A DNA stretch of 64,000 nucleotides from Smallanthus sonchifolius (GCA_023525975.1 CM042027.1:14713001-14777000), one strand, 5' to 3'. Positions 35,278 through 47,434 are shown, counted from the stretch's first letter. The notes: a model not told the origin generated them from the sequence alone. Made by a program: numbers and translations.

Positions 35278-36590
35278 CTAGTGGGGGCCGCGCGATGCGG
35301 CGCGGAACACAACACTTAGGTTGATGGTTTTAGTGGTGTGCACATAGTGGTTCAAACTAATGTTGAGTTATTTTTTAATTTATTATTTTTATTATTGTTT
35401 GAGTAAGTTACGTGATGTGGAAGTAAAATGATCAACTGTTTCATTTATCTTATCAATTTGAGTTAAAAAAAAATGTTGTCTTATTGTTTTCATTTTATTA
35501 ATATCGGAGACTTAAATAGCTTTTCCAAACAAGTTTTTAAATAAGTGATTAATGATTTTTTTTTATAACTTTTATAATCTTAAAATAATTTAATATTTTT
35601 TTTTATATTATGGGGGTGTTTGGGATTACTTTTCAAACTTACTTATTGACTTATTACCTTTTTCAAAAAGTCAATAAGTCAAAAATTTGTTTGAGTAAGA
35701 GTGAAAAAGGTATAAGTTAAAAGTAAATGAGAACTTACTTTTTCAAAAAAGTTATAAGTTGTTTTCAATAAGTAATCCCAAACACCTTCTATATATCACA
35801 ATAATTGATGAATATTCGGTTCACAAAAGTATAATGTATAGTTAAACTTACAATAATTTTGAAGAACATAACTAATAATACTGTGTATAACCATATAATT
35901 ATTTTTAACATAATTATTTTTTTAACAAAAGTACCCGCTAATACATCAATAACAATTCAGATTAAAACATGTTAATATAAATATAAGTTCGACATGTTCA
36001 ATTATTTATTAACATTGTTGTAAAAATCGGGATTAATCGATAATCGGGGGTCTACCGATGTGATTTCATCTAATCGTACCAAAACACAGGTAGGCAGTCT
36101 AAATCGGCCCAACGATTTTATTTTTTTATTTTTCATTTGTCGCTTATTCTTTAATAAAATTCTAAGTTTCGTATCAATGTTTATCGGTTGGACTGAAACA
36201 TGGTTGTGTCGTATCGATGTTTACCAATGTTCCAATATATATATATAGAGGGTGCCCGCAGGATGCGGCGAAGAACACAAACACTGGTAATCACGTGACA
36301 TGTTTTTTTTTAATTAGAAAAAAATTATAGCACTATCATACTCAAATTAAAGATAATAAAATGCTCGTTTTTATATTGTATTTTTTTTTTAAATATTAGC
36401 ATATGAAAAAGTTATGACCGTTTAAAATCATGAGGGGAGAAGGTGGTTACTATACAAATAACTTTCATTTTCAGTTTTTTTAAAGCATTAAAGAGTTATA
36501 CCTTATGCTTAAAATAGTGTGTAAATAAATTTCTTAAAAAGTGTTAAAATACATATTTGTCATCCTCAAATATATTATATATAGTATAGA
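35278..36590 (-). mobile_element. One or two minus-orientation Helitrons (GC-hairpin type)
   Basis: A 3' end CTAGTGGGGGCCGCGCGATG is at 35278. A second, worn one (tagagggtgcccgcaggatgc) is at about 36246, sharing 'gatgcggcg..gaacac'. A single clear 5' end (plus ...tagtatagaT) is at 36590. Probably one copy spans 36246-36590 and the other, 5'-truncated, occupies the left part. At 35610-35790 a pair of inverted arms around 'caataagtaa(g)tttgaaa' phrases suggests an additional MITE. There are no genes. Confidence 0.45.
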
Positions 36591-36825
36591 TAATGAGAAA
36601 ATCACATAGTTATAATGACAAACAACGTAGTTATCAATGAATATGCTAACGTATGTTTAAAATATCGTCAACGTATGATTTTTTATTTCACTTAATTACA
36701 ATACTGTTAGTGATTGATTTTTGTTTTTTTTTTTGTTAAGTATACTACTAAATTACACGTGATGTTTCACATAATCACAATATTGTTACCACGTAATTTT
36801 TTTAATCAAACAAATCCAAAGCTAG

Positions 36826-37859
36826 CACTACAAGAAAACAACATTATAACAGACAACATTTCTGTCGAAAATCCATCGGTGATAGCACTCTCCGATGGGT
36901 TTCCATTCGTAATGGTACGTCGGCAAATTGCTCGTGGAAAATCTGTTTTCTAACGGAATACCGTCGGTAATTTTGTGACATATTACCAAAAGACCTTTTA
37001 CCGACAGATAGTTCTCCGACCAAGTTTTCCATTTCCCCAGCCAGATGTCATATTTGCAAAGGATTACTGACGGATCTATCTCCAGCCAGTTTTGACATAT
37101 GCGACGGAATTCCGTTGCTGAATTTTTTTAGTATTAAAATCAAATAAAAAAAATTTATTATTATTATAAAAAATAAATAAACAAATAAACCATAGATCAA
37201 ATATTTTTTTAATAACAAAAATTATTACATTATTTATTTTACAAAAGAAAACAGCTAATCGCGAGGATCGGGATTGGACGCATCATCATTCACGCGAGCT
37301 CCACGAAGCTCCGGTATATCTTCCGTCAAACTAACGATGATCTGACGGAGCTCAACAAAGTCGGCATCTACGCCGGAATCTTACACACGTTAAACGAATT
37401 AACAATACGTTATTATCTAATTAGTATATATTTATTTCTAAATCGAACAAATTAATAAAGATAGCACATACATGGCATGGGATGATAATGTATGATCACC
37501 CGGTGCTAGGTGTCTTGGGTTCGCCCGTAAGGGAATAATATGGATCGGTGGTGGTCCCGACCCTAAATATATGTCTCTTGTGGACACCTCTGGTACTCTC
37601 TAACCATTTGGTGGTCTCATCAACATGTGAAATCCAACGCCTGCTCCTTTTGTTTGTTAAAGTCCTATAGTTTAACGAACAAAACAGAAGCATTAGTTTA
37701 TAAAAAAAGAAACACATAATGTATTATATTAAGGAAAAACTTACTCAATACACATGGACCCTATCATAAGGCCATATACCTCACTAGTCACCAGATCCGT
37801 CTTGGAGTGGGTCTTCACGTAGAGGACGTCCATATGAGGACTCACTCCCAACTCTGTAT
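36826..37859 (-). mobile_element. 3' end of a CACTA (En/Spm) transposon
   Basis: The terminal inverted repeat CACTACAAGAAAAC starts at 36826, followed by the subterminal motifs 'cgacgga' and 'ccgtcgg' up to about 37110. Minus-strand transposase-type exons follow (37255-37860). The rest of the element lies beyond the hAT insertion, from 48056 on, but the second CACTA terminus was not found, so the element is truncated upstream. Confidence 0.8.
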
Positions 37860-37860
37860 G
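37255..37860 (-). pseudogene. C-terminal exons of a CACTA-associated Transposase_24-type gene
   Basis: Three exons are visible on the minus strand. The first, at 37860-37745, reads HTELGVSPHMDVLYVKTHSK then TDLVTSEVYGLM and has its acceptor TTGTAG exactly at the hAT target site. The second, at 37664-37472, reads ...WLESTRGVHKRHIFRVGTTT and DPYYSLTGEPK and then meets TGA in frame. The third, at 37379-37255, reads GVDADFVELRQIIVSLTEDI and ends ...NPDPRD*. The GRVFGxGSSSDP-like and V..TH.K.. motifs are those of the plant Ptta/En/Spm (Transposase_24) family. Upstream exons are missing. Confidence 0.65.
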
Positions 37861-38064
37861 CTACAACCAGGGCTGGCCCTGGGGTAGGCCAAGCCGGGCC
37901 GCCGACCAGGACCTGTTTTTTCGAGGGCCTAAAATTTTTACGAGGCTTGTATATAGATATATGTTTTTTTTATAAAATTTCAAATACTAGTTTGTATATT
38001 TGGTCCTTTTTATAAAAAAAACTTCAAAATATATTGGGTCCTTTATATAATGGTTGGGCCCTTT

Positions 38065-38200
38065 TAATTTTTATAATGGTTGGACACTTTTAATCTTTAT
38101 AATGGTTGTGCACTTTTAATCTTTATAATGGTTAGGCCTATTTAAACTTAAAACTCAATATCAATAGTTATGCACTTTTAATCTTTATAATGGTTGGACC
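38065..38200. repeat. 26-bp tandem repeat inside the hAT
   Basis: The unit cttttaatctttataatggt is present four times, one copy being separated by a short unrelated insert ('ctatttaaacttaaaactca...'). That insert is the same phrase that flanks the Helitron end at 47861, which lets the Helitron's empty site be inferred. Confidence 0.8.
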
Positions 38201-38398
38201 TATTTACTAAACCACATTTTGCAAGGTCGGTGAGCCTCCCATCACAAGCCACGTGGCTTATTACTATTGTTCCGGTCAATTTTTTTCTTTTTCTGAAAAA
38301 CTTTAGTGCTTAAATATTTTTATTCTTATATTAAAACCAAAGATTGTGTTAGAAGAGTTGGTAAGTGATATGATATTAAAGTTGGAGGTCATTGTTTC

Positions 38399-40584
38399 TG
38401 TCACAACCCATTCGGCGGCGGAATCACCGAACGTGACGTGTAGGATTGTTCAAAGGCATCATGGCACTATTGTTGAAATATAAATTTAACCGATTTCATT
38501 AAACTAAGAATTTCAAATACAATTGTTTCAATTAAAGGAAATACATTGATAAACAAAAGACAAAAATATTTAAATTTGATATCTAAGGCAAAGTCCCTAG
38601 ATTCCATTTCCATGGTAGCATCAAACATCTCCTGAAAACATGTAAAATAATATTTGATCAACAATAAAGTTGGTGAGTTCATACAAGTTTCATACATATA
38701 ATAATCATGTTTAAAGCAACAATTCACATGCATAGACATACTTTACTAATGTTCATACAATTTGTAATGATATAGTTCAAACCTATTGTTGACATAGCAT
38801 ACCTTGCATCCAAAGAATACTAGTCGAATAAATAACATAACATCATCGGGGGCTCCATAAAGGTAACGAAAAGCCGACGGGTGTCAATCCTATAGCGCTA
38901 CACTTGTTAAGTGCGGTTTTGCAAGAATTAATGAACTATTGTATTAACAAGTTGTATTTAAACATGTAGTTAAGTTGTTGTCACATGAGCATGTTAATGA
39001 ATTGTGTTTGAATAAAGTGTGAATCTTGTAGTGTATGTGTTTTGAATATGTACATGTTTTCAAGTCCCAAAGTGCAAAAATGTAAAAGGGGCAAGTATGA
39101 AACTCACGGTTTGGCGTGGTAACGAAAGGATGAACGGGAAGGTGAAGAGTCGGGAATGCCGGTTAACCTAAAAGGTAACGTAGGCATAAGTTCGGTGGAG
39201 AAGAAATAATAAATAATATATATATCTATACTATATAATAAATAAAGGTTTTTCATGCCACGTGTCGCCTCCATATTTATTCTCATCATTTTTTTCCCGC
39301 CTCTCTCTCTTATTAAATACACATTTATCTTTTAATAATAATATATTTTTAAAGAAAATATTAATCTTTATATTAATAAATCTCCTGACATATTTTGACG
39401 AACGTATGTGTTAACAAATTATATTGTATTCCACGAGTTTATTAAACCCGTGTAAAACACGAGTTTTTAAAAAATAAATTTTTTATTACTTAATATATAA
39501 TATTATATTTATTCAACACGTTTAATACACGGGATTTTAACCTAGTGTATAATAGTATCAAGTTGGTCATGCATCGCCGACGGCGGACCGAAACACAAAC
39601 CCCTAACTTAGTTAGGAATTCGGATGGTCAAAAGTTAGTATAGTTAGTAATATACCACTTCAAGTGGCCAAGAGAAAGGTTGGGAAATCCACAAACCTTG
39701 TTAGATTTATTTATAATATTTATGTATAGGATTTGAACACCTTGTGGCAATTGGATGTCTTATGATAGATGAACCTATGTTCATCTACTTCATCCAAACA
39801 CCTTAGCACAAGGCTTCCATCATAGAATTTTGATGGAAGCTTGGTTTGGTTTTACCACAACTAGATGTAAAATATCCAAACAAGAACATGAAGAAGAAGA
39901 AGAAGAAATGTTAGTTGAAAGACCACAACTTGGACCTCAAATGGTGACTTATCTTAGATGTTTACCAAGGTAAACAAATGATAAGATCCTAGAGGTTTAT
40001 CCAAGAGGGTGAGGGAAGAATTGTTAAGAAAAAAAAAGGAAGAAACTTGAAGAAAAATAAGGTTTTTACCTTATAAAATTCTGTCAAAAATATTGGAAGA
40101 AATGGAGCACTTGGAGAGATTTGTGAGAGAATTTGAAGGGTGTAAGGGTGGAGGAGTGAAAGGGAGTGGGTATTTATAAGTGTGGATTAGGGTTTTGGGG
40201 TATTAAATGAGTTAGTTGGGAGTTGTTGGTTGAAAGGGAAGTGATTCTTTTTTAATAAGAAAAAAATAAAATAATAATAATAATAGTACTAATGATAATA
40301 ATGATAATAATACTACTACTACTAATAATAATAATAAACCGAGCGTGAAACGAGAATATAAATGTAAAAAAAGTGAAACGCGTGTTTGTAATATATAATT
40401 TTGTAATATTGCACGTATGATGTTGTCTTGCATATGTATAAATGTAATGTATGTTGTAAACATATAATTGAATAAATCCAATAAATTTATTGATTATAAG
40501 TCTCGGGTTACAATGGATTCAAAAATGAAAGTACAAGGGTACAAAATGTAAATAAACGATGATGTGGAAAGTACGGATAATACA
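38399..40584 (-). repeat. 3' LTR of the gypsy element
   Basis: It matches 45585-47434 throughout, except for a 321-bp Helitron at 39225-39545, some trinucleotide-repeat length changes near 39895 and 40260-40335, and scattered substitutions. Several minus-strand open frames are present in both copies without coding signs. Confidence 0.95.
39225..39545 (+). mobile_element. 321-bp Helitron in the 3' LTR, with its empty site in the 5' LTR
   Basis: It starts A|TCTATACTATATAATAAAT and ends ...GATTTTAACCTAG|T, with the hairpin cgtttaatacacggg upstream and a second hairpin-like cccgtgtaaaacacg at about 39434. The sister LTR at about 46392-46420 shows the uninterrupted site: joining 39224 to 39546 reproduces it exactly (...aatatatata|tgtataatag). 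That proves both ends and the A|T insertion without target duplication. Confidence 0.95.
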
Positions 40585-40600
40585 GTCTCCCCGACTTTAG
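40585..40600 (-). other. Polypurine tract of the gypsy element
   Basis: The minus strand reads AAAGTCGGGGAGAC directly before the LTR start TGTATTATCC, the expected position for plus-strand priming. Confidence 0.8.
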
Positions 40601-40623
40601 AAAATTTCGTCCCGAAATTTCTT

Positions 40624-40922
40624 TCATGAGGAAGACTCTGAAAAAAGATGCGGGTACTTGGCTTTCATTTGGTCTTCACGTTCCCAAGTGAATTCTGCAC
40701 CACGTTTTCCTTCCCAACGTACCTTAATGATTGGAATACGACTACGCTTGAGTTGTTTGACTTCACGATCCATTATCTCAACAGGTTTCTCGACAAAGTG
40801 CATTGTTGGGTCGATCTGAACGTCTTCAAGTGGAACTTGGAGATCTTCATTTGATAAGCACTTTCTCAAGTTAGAGACGTGGAAGGTGGGGTGGATGTTG
40901 CTAAGCTGGAGATCTTCATTTG

Positions 40923-40954
<32 letters not shown>

Positions 40955-43900
40955 CGTCTCACCAAATCTGATAATCAGATTTGGTGAGACGATCGATGAT
41001 AACCCAAACGGAATCATGACGAGAGGATGTCAATGGGAGTTTGGTAATGAAATCCATAGCAATGCTCTCCCATTTCCAAACTGGAATCTCCGGTTGCACG
41101 AGCAAACCGGATGGACGTTGGTGCTCGGCTTTCACTCTAGCGCAAGTATTACACTTCGACACATAGAGCGCGAAATCCTTTTTCATACCGGGCCACCAGT
41201 AGATAGAACGCAGATCCTTGTACATTTTGTCCGTACCAGTGTGGACCGAATACCGAGATTTGTGAGCCTCATGCATGATGGAAGAACGAAGATCGGAACG
41301 ATTGGGAACCCAAACACGATTCATGAAATAAAGTAAACCGTTGGGTTTGGTCTCGAGTTAGAGTTCGGCACCACAAGACATTTCGTTGTACATGTCGCCT
41401 TCGGTTACCGAAAGATGTTGGGCTTCACAAATACGGACATGGATGTCGGGTTGCATACGAGCACAAAGGAACTTCACATGGTGTTTTCGGCTGAGGGCAT
41501 CGGCAACGACGTTCTCTTTACCGGGATGGTAGCGAATTTCGCATTCGTAATCTTTGATTGTTTCAATCCCTCGGCGTTGGCGCATGTTTAGATCCTTTTG
41601 GTTATGAATATGTTGGAGACTCTTGTGATCTGTGAAGACCACGCATTTGGTACTGTAAAGGTAGTGTCTCCAAAGCTTGAAAGCAAAGACGACGGGGGTG
41701 AGTTCAAGATCATAAGTCGTGTAATTCTTCTCATGGATCTTGAGTTGACGGGATGCGTAAGCGATGACCTTGCCTCGTTGCATGAGAACACAACCGAGAC
41801 CAATGTTAGAGGCGTCGTAATACACCACGAAGTCATCGTTTTCGTCGGGAAGAGTAAGGATCGGAGCATTGCAAAGCTTGTCCTTAAGTGTTTGGAAAGC
41901 TTCCTCTTCATTAGGGCCCCACTCGTAGGGTTTCCCTTTTTGAGTTAATGCGGTGAGAGGAACGGAGATCTTGGAAAAGTTGGCGATGAAACGACGGTAA
42001 TAGCCCGCAAGACCAAGGAATGAGCGGACTTCGGTAGCAGATTTTGGAGCAATCTAGTTTTTTACTGCTTCGATTTTGGCTGGATCCACATGGATACCCT
42101 TATCACTAATAATGTGTCCCAAAAATTGGACTTCCTTAAGCCAAAATTCACACTTGGAGAATTTGGCGTAAAGTTGTTCTTTTCTTAGTAACTCCAATAT
42201 TAAGCGAAGGTGTTCCTCGTGGGCGGATTGGGATTTGGAATAGATGAGAATGTCATCAATGAAGACGATTACGCATTTGTCCAAATACGGTTTGCACACT
42301 CGGTTCATGAGATCCATGAAAACCGCGGGTGCATTGGTTAGCCCGAAAGGCATCACCATAAATTCGTAGTGTCCGTATCGGGTTCGAAATGCGGTTTTTG
42401 GAATGTCGTCCTCATGAACACGAAGTTGATGATATCCCGAACGGAGATCGATCTTGGAAAAACAAGACGCACCTTGGAGTTGGTCGAAAAGATCGTCGAT
42501 GCGAGGCAAAGGATACCGATTCTTGATAGTGAGTTTGTTAAGCTCACGATAATCGATGCACATGCAGAACGATCCGTCTTTCTTTTTAACGAATAAAACG
42601 GGAGCGCCCCACGGGGATGAACTCGGACGAATGAAACCCTTGTCGGCTAACTCTTGAAGTTGACCGGCAAGTTCTTGCATCTCGGAGGGTGCAAAGCGGT
42701 AAGGAGCTTTGGCAATCGGAGTCGTACCGGGCATGAGATCAATTCGGAATTCGACCTCACGGGATGGAGGAAGACTGGGTAGGTCCTCGGGAAAGACTTC
42801 GGGGAAATCGCAAATGATGGGAATGTCTTTTACACCTTTGCCTTTTTCTTTCTTTTTCACTACTTGGGCCAAAAAGGCCACGTAGTTCTTTAGTAAATAT
42901 TTTTGGGCTTTGGTGCAGGACATGAGTTTGAGTCCACCGGATGGCCTTTCGCCATGGATTTGCAAAACTTGACCGGATGGAAGGGGAATACGAATGAATT
43001 TCTCAAAGCAAACGACTTCGGAATGGTTCTTGGCAAACCTATCCATGCCTACTATGACATCAAAACTCCCCAATTGCATGGGTATGAGATCGATCGAGAA
43101 GGGATGACCATTAAGGTCGAGAGTACAATCGAGGAAAATTGTGTCACAAAAGGTGGATTTTCCGTCCGTGATTTCGACAGAGAAGGAGTTCTCTAACTTA
43201 GATCGGGTCTTAGCTAACATAAGTTCAAATTCTAGCGATACGAAACTTTTATCCGTACCGGTATCAAATAAAACAGAAGCATACCGACCATTGATAGGAA
43301 ACATACCGTTCACCACGTCGTTATCAGTTTGTGCCTGCGCCGCATTGATGTTGTAAGCACGGCCTCTTGGGTTTGTGGGTTGGTTTTGGTTGGGTGGTTG
43401 GTTGCGGTTGTTGTTGTTGGTGGGGTTGTTGTTGTGGTGGTGTTGGTTTTGGTTTTGTGGGCATTGTGGGCTCATGTGGTTTGGATCACCACAACGGTAG
43501 CAAGCCCGACCATTTGTGATGGCCGGTGGGTTTCGGTTTGGTGGGGGAGCTTGGGTGTTTTGGGGTTGTTGTGGGTTGCGGCATAGGTTGGCAAGGTGTC
43601 CGAATTTGCCACACGAGGTGCATTTTCGGCATGGGAGGTTGTTTGGGTGGTGGTATTGGCAAGTGTTGCATAATGGGTAAGATCCACCATACGGTTTCTT
43701 TTGGGGTGTCGGGTCTTGGTTCATCGGCACTTGGTTAACGGGGGTGACAACCGCATAGTTCCGGGCTTGGGACTTGCGATTTTTGTTGTTTTGGTGAGTA
43801 GGGGTTTTGACGGGTTTTGGTTCGGTGACTTTGGGTTCGGTGGGCTCAACGGTGGCTTGGGTGGCGTGCTTCTTGGTGCCCCGAATGGTTAAAGTACCAT

Positions 43901-44585
43901 CCTGAACACGGTTTCGGGAGAAAGCGGCCAAAAGGCGCATGGCCTTGGCGAGGTTGGTGGGTTCTGCGGCGGCGACCGTGTCCTTGATGACGGACGGGAG
44001 GCCTTGTATGTACTTGGCCACGGATCGCTCTATGGTGTCAACTTGGCGAGGCGCAAGGACGGAGAGTTGTTGGAAGCGGAGGTTGTAGGCAGCATTGTCA
44101 CCGCTGTCCTGTTTGAGGGTGAAAAACTCCTCCTCGAGTGCTTGCAACTCGTGGGGAGGGCAGTACTCCTCGCGCATAAACGCTTTGAGTTCCTTCCAAG
44201 ACAGGGTGACGATCTCCTCGTCGAGCTCCTTCTCGCTATCCCACCAAGCGAGAGCTTGCTCTTTGAAGAGGCTAGCAGCGTAGCTAGTCCGGAGGTGGTC
44301 CGGGGTCTCGCTTACCGAGAAGGTGTTTTCCATGCTTGCAAACCAGCTAAGGAGCTTGGTTGCACCTTCGAGTCCCGTGAAAGATTTGGGACGACAAGCA
44401 AGGAAGGTTCGGTAGTGTTGGGCGTGGGAGTTGGGAGTTTCGGTGTTGGATTCGACCGATCCGTTGGGGGTGAGGTTCTGGATGAGGCCAGGGATGACTT
44501 GGGCCATTTGCTTGGCCACGAGTGGGGCCAAACGCTTGTCCCTCTTGTTGTTCCTGGCGGTAGCAGAGTGGCGAGATGAAGACAT
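40624..44585 (-). pseudogene. Ty3/gypsy gag-pol, broken
   Basis: From ATG at 44585 an 843-residue reading holds gag (about 1-300), two CCHC zinc knuckles (CTSCGKFGH at about 322 and CYRCGDPNH at about 362), the protease DTG at 441-443, and reverse transcriptase with the FIDD active site at 775-778. It stops at a TAG (42054-42056) and continues in the same frame through RNase H (DAS...FTDHKSL, ADALSRK), a second stop TAA at 41358-41360, and the integrase HHCC-type finger to DRLTKS at about 40970. There the integrase core is missing: a fold-back and an ATT microsatellite follow, and the chromodomain-like tail (HPTFHVSNLRKC ... WEREDQM) is in another frame down to the TGA at 40624. Both stops are compatible with C-to-T or G-to-A changes. 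Confidence 0.93.
40920..40998. repeat. ATT microsatellite and 20-bp fold-back at the integrase deletion
   Basis: An (ATA)n run at about 40924-40953 is followed by a perfect inverted repeat with 20-base arms and a one-base centre (atcgtctcaccaaatctgat ... atcagatttggtgagacgat). A phrase ctggagatcttcatttgata occurs both next to the run and at about 40835, so the junction also carries a short direct duplication. Confidence 0.85.
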
Positions 44586-45569
44586 CTACAAAAGGGGATT
44601 GTGAGACTTAGATCAATGGTTTTGCATAAAAATTGTTGTCATATGAGTATGTAAATTTCACGTATGGCACAAGTAATCAAGTAATTTCATGTAATAGCAC
44701 GTTTGGTCATGTGAATCATGTATGGAAATAGTGTATATAACAAACATGTGACGATGAAAGAGCATAAATTTAATTGGTTCTCGAATGTATTAGCGTTTTG
44801 AAGTTAGTAAGGCGAGTAGCGAAAAGCGAGCGTCCACGAGATTGAACCAAGTTAGTATAATAATAGTAGTGAAAATAGTTTATATATAAAAGAGAGGCTT
44901 GTTTGTAAAAAGTTGGAGTGTCTCGTTAGCTCGGCTCCTGAACTAACGAAAACGTCGACTAACCCAAGTGGTCAAACCTTCTATTGAGTTCGGGAAACAC
45001 GTTTTGGCCTAATAGATAAAATACTCTCGCCGGTAATTCGGTTAACGGTATTTTACCCTTCCGGTTACTACGTGTCCCTAGTCAATAGCAAAGCCGAGAC
45101 TTTGGCGAGATTGAAAATTTTAAAAGTGGAACTAATCACCAAATTGTGGATTTCACTCCTAGTTTGGTGGTGTCGTTCCGTTTTGTATAGGGTTGGTGCC
45201 TTAACCGTTTGAGATAGGAAATCACTCCTAACTTTAACGGTAAGGTTTCCCAAGAGCGTTTGTGAGTGGAATTCTTTTACCGTCAAGGTGAGGTTTTCAC
45301 ACCTAACTTGATGGTAAATTCCTAAGTCTTAGGCGGAGTGAAACTTATCACCGAATGAGGGATTACCCTCTTTTGGTGAGTTCGTTTCTTTGGTGAAATA
45401 TGAGTGTCTTGATGTCTTGAAATCCATGACGGTGTATTTAGTCCAAAGAATAAGTAAGAAGCAAAGGTGGTAGAACAAGCGTATTAAGAGTCATAAGGAA
45501 TGGTCTAAAACGGGTCCTTAGTTATAGGCTAGGTCAAATAAGCAATTTTCCTAATTCCCTATAACCACG
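44586..45569 (-). other. Leader (5' untranslated internal region) of the gypsy element
   Basis: About 1 kb between the primer site and gag, with no long reading frame. Several phrases with 'ccggtaa/accgtta' and 'cacc(a)aaattgtgg' recur at roughly 60-bp steps between 44990 and 45400, which suggests an old tandem structure. No gene is present. Confidence 0.7.
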
Positions 45570-45581
45570 GCTCTGATACCA
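45570..45581 (-). other. Primer-binding site of the gypsy element (tRNA-iMet)
   Basis: The minus strand reads TGGTATCAGAGC, three bases from the 5' LTR. Confidence 0.9.
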
Positions 45582-45584
45582 ATC

Positions 45585-47434
45585 TGTCACAACCCATTCG
45601 GCGGCGGAATCACCGAACGTGACGTGTAGGATTGTTCAAAGGCATCGTGACACTATTGTTGAAATATAAATTTAACCGATTTCATTAAACTAAGAATTTC
45701 AAATACAATTGTTTCAATTAAAGGAAATACATTGATAAACAAAAGACAAAAATATTTAAATTTGATATCTAAGGCAAAGTCCCTAGATTCCATTTCCATG
45801 GTAGCATCAAACATCTCCTGAAAACATGTAAAATAATATTTGATCAACAATAAAGTTGGTGAGTTCATACAAGTTTCATACATATAATAATCATGTTTAA
45901 AGCAACAATTCACATGCATAGACATACTTTACTAATGTTCATACAATTTGTAATGATATAGTTCAAACCTATTGTTGACAAAGCATACCTAGCATCCAAA
46001 GAATACTAGTCGAATAAATAACATAACAAGATCGGGGGCTCCATAAAGGTAACGAAAAGCCGACGGGTGTCAATCCTATAGCGCTACACTTGTTAAGTGC
46101 GGTTTTGCAAGAATTAATGAACTATTGTATTAACAAGTTGTATTTAAACATGTAGTTAAGTTGTTGTTACATGAGCATGTTAATGAATTGTGTTTGAATA
46201 AAGTGTGAATCTTGTAGTGTATGTGTTTTGAATATGTACGTGTTTTCAAGTCCCAAAGTGCAAAAATGTAAAAGGGGCAAGTATGAAAGTCACGGTTTGG
46301 CGTGGTAACGAAAGGATGAACGGGAAGGTGAAGAGTAGGGAATGCCGGTTAACCTAAAAGGTAACGTAGGCATAAGTTCGGTGGAGAAGAAATAATAAAT
46401 AATATATATATGTATAATAGTATCAAGTTGGTCATGCATCGCCGACGGCGGACCGAAACACAAACCCCTAACTTAGTTAGGAATTCGGATGGTCAAAAGT
46501 TAGTATAGTTAGTAATATACCACTTGAAGTGGCCAAGAGAAAGGTTGGGAAATCCACAAACCTTGTTAGATTTATTTATAATATTTATGTATAGGATTTG
46601 AACACCTTGTGGCAATTGGATGTCTTATGGTAGATGAACCTATGTTCATCTACTTCATCCAAACACCTTAGCACAAGGCTTCCATCATAGAATTTTGATG
46701 GAAGCTTGGTTTGGTTTTACCACAACTAGATGTAAAATATCCAAACAAGAACATGAAGAAGAAGAAGAAATGTTAGTTGAAAGACCACAACTTGGACCTC
46801 AAATGGTGACTTATCTTAGATGTTTACCAAGGTAAACAAATGATAAGATCCTAGAGGTTTATCCAAGAGGGTGAGGAAAGAATTGTTAAGAAAAAAAAAG
46901 GAAGAAACTTGAAGAAAAATAAGGTTTTTACCTTATAAAATTCTGCCAAAAATATTGGAAGAAATGGAGCACTTGGAGAGATTTGTGAGAGAATTTGGAG
47001 GGTGTAAGGGTGGAGGAGTGAAAGGGAGTGGGTATTTATAAGTGTGGATTAGGGTTTTGGGGTATTAAATGAGTTATTTGGCAGTTGGTGGTTGAAAGGG
47101 AGGTGATTCATTTTTAAAAAGAAAAAAATGAAATAATAATAATAATAGTACTAATGATAATAATACTACTACTAATAATAATAATAAACCGAGCGTGAAA
47201 CGAGAATATAAATGTAAAAAAAGTGAAACGCGTGTTTGTAATATATAATTTTGTAATATTGCACGTATAATGTTGTCTTGCATATGTATAAATGTAATGT
47301 ATGTTGTAAACATGTAATTGAATAAATCCAATAAATTCATTGATCATAAGTCTCGGGTTACAATGGATTCAAAAATGAAAGTAAAAGGGTACAAAATGTA
47401 AATAAATGATGATGTGAAAAGTACGGATATTACA
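45585..47434 (-). repeat. 5' LTR of the gypsy element
   Basis: It is 1850 bp, beginning TGTAATATCC and ending ...GGGTTGTGACA on its own strand. It carries the empty site of the Helitron found in the sister LTR, and an AAT/ACT trinucleotide-repeat tract at about 47130-47190 that differs in length between the two LTRs. Confidence 0.95.

Larger units (their letters stand above)
38399..47434 (-). mobile_element. Complete Ty3/gypsy LTR retrotransposon (9.0 kb)
   Basis: Two LTRs (38399-40584 and 45585-47434), a primer-binding site, a polypurine tract and gag-pol lie between 5-bp target duplications gtttc at 38394-38398 and 47435-47439. LTRs differ by about 30 substitutions over 1.85 kb counted by eye, plus small indels and a Helitron insertion, so the insertion is fairly recent. 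Gag-pol is broken and integrase is partly deleted, so it cannot move on its own. The chromovirus-like C-terminus and tRNA-iMet primer fit a Tekay/Del-like lineage, but the clade is not certain. Confidence 0.95.

Noticed and set aside
38203..38398. A host gene fragment in the left part of the split Helitron
   Set aside because: No open frame or splice pattern. The phrase ccacgtggc is a lone G-box-like hexamer and not enough to call a promoter.
38467..38739. 90-residue frame that appears identically at 45653-45925
   Set aside because: The two are the same stretch of the two LTRs. Identity is explained by LTR duplication, not by a conserved gene.
40920..41336. Plus-strand frame starting with a run of isoleucines, and the minus-strand frame starting with a run of leucines
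   Set aside because: Both starts are translations of the ATT/ATA microsatellite at the integrase deletion. The plus frame is antisense to integrase.
43329..44579. Several plus-strand open frames opposite gag (for example 43329-43586 and 44004-44579)
   Set aside because: They are antisense to a clear gag coding region; their Gly/Val-rich composition mirrors the Asn/Gln/Pro-rich gag linker.
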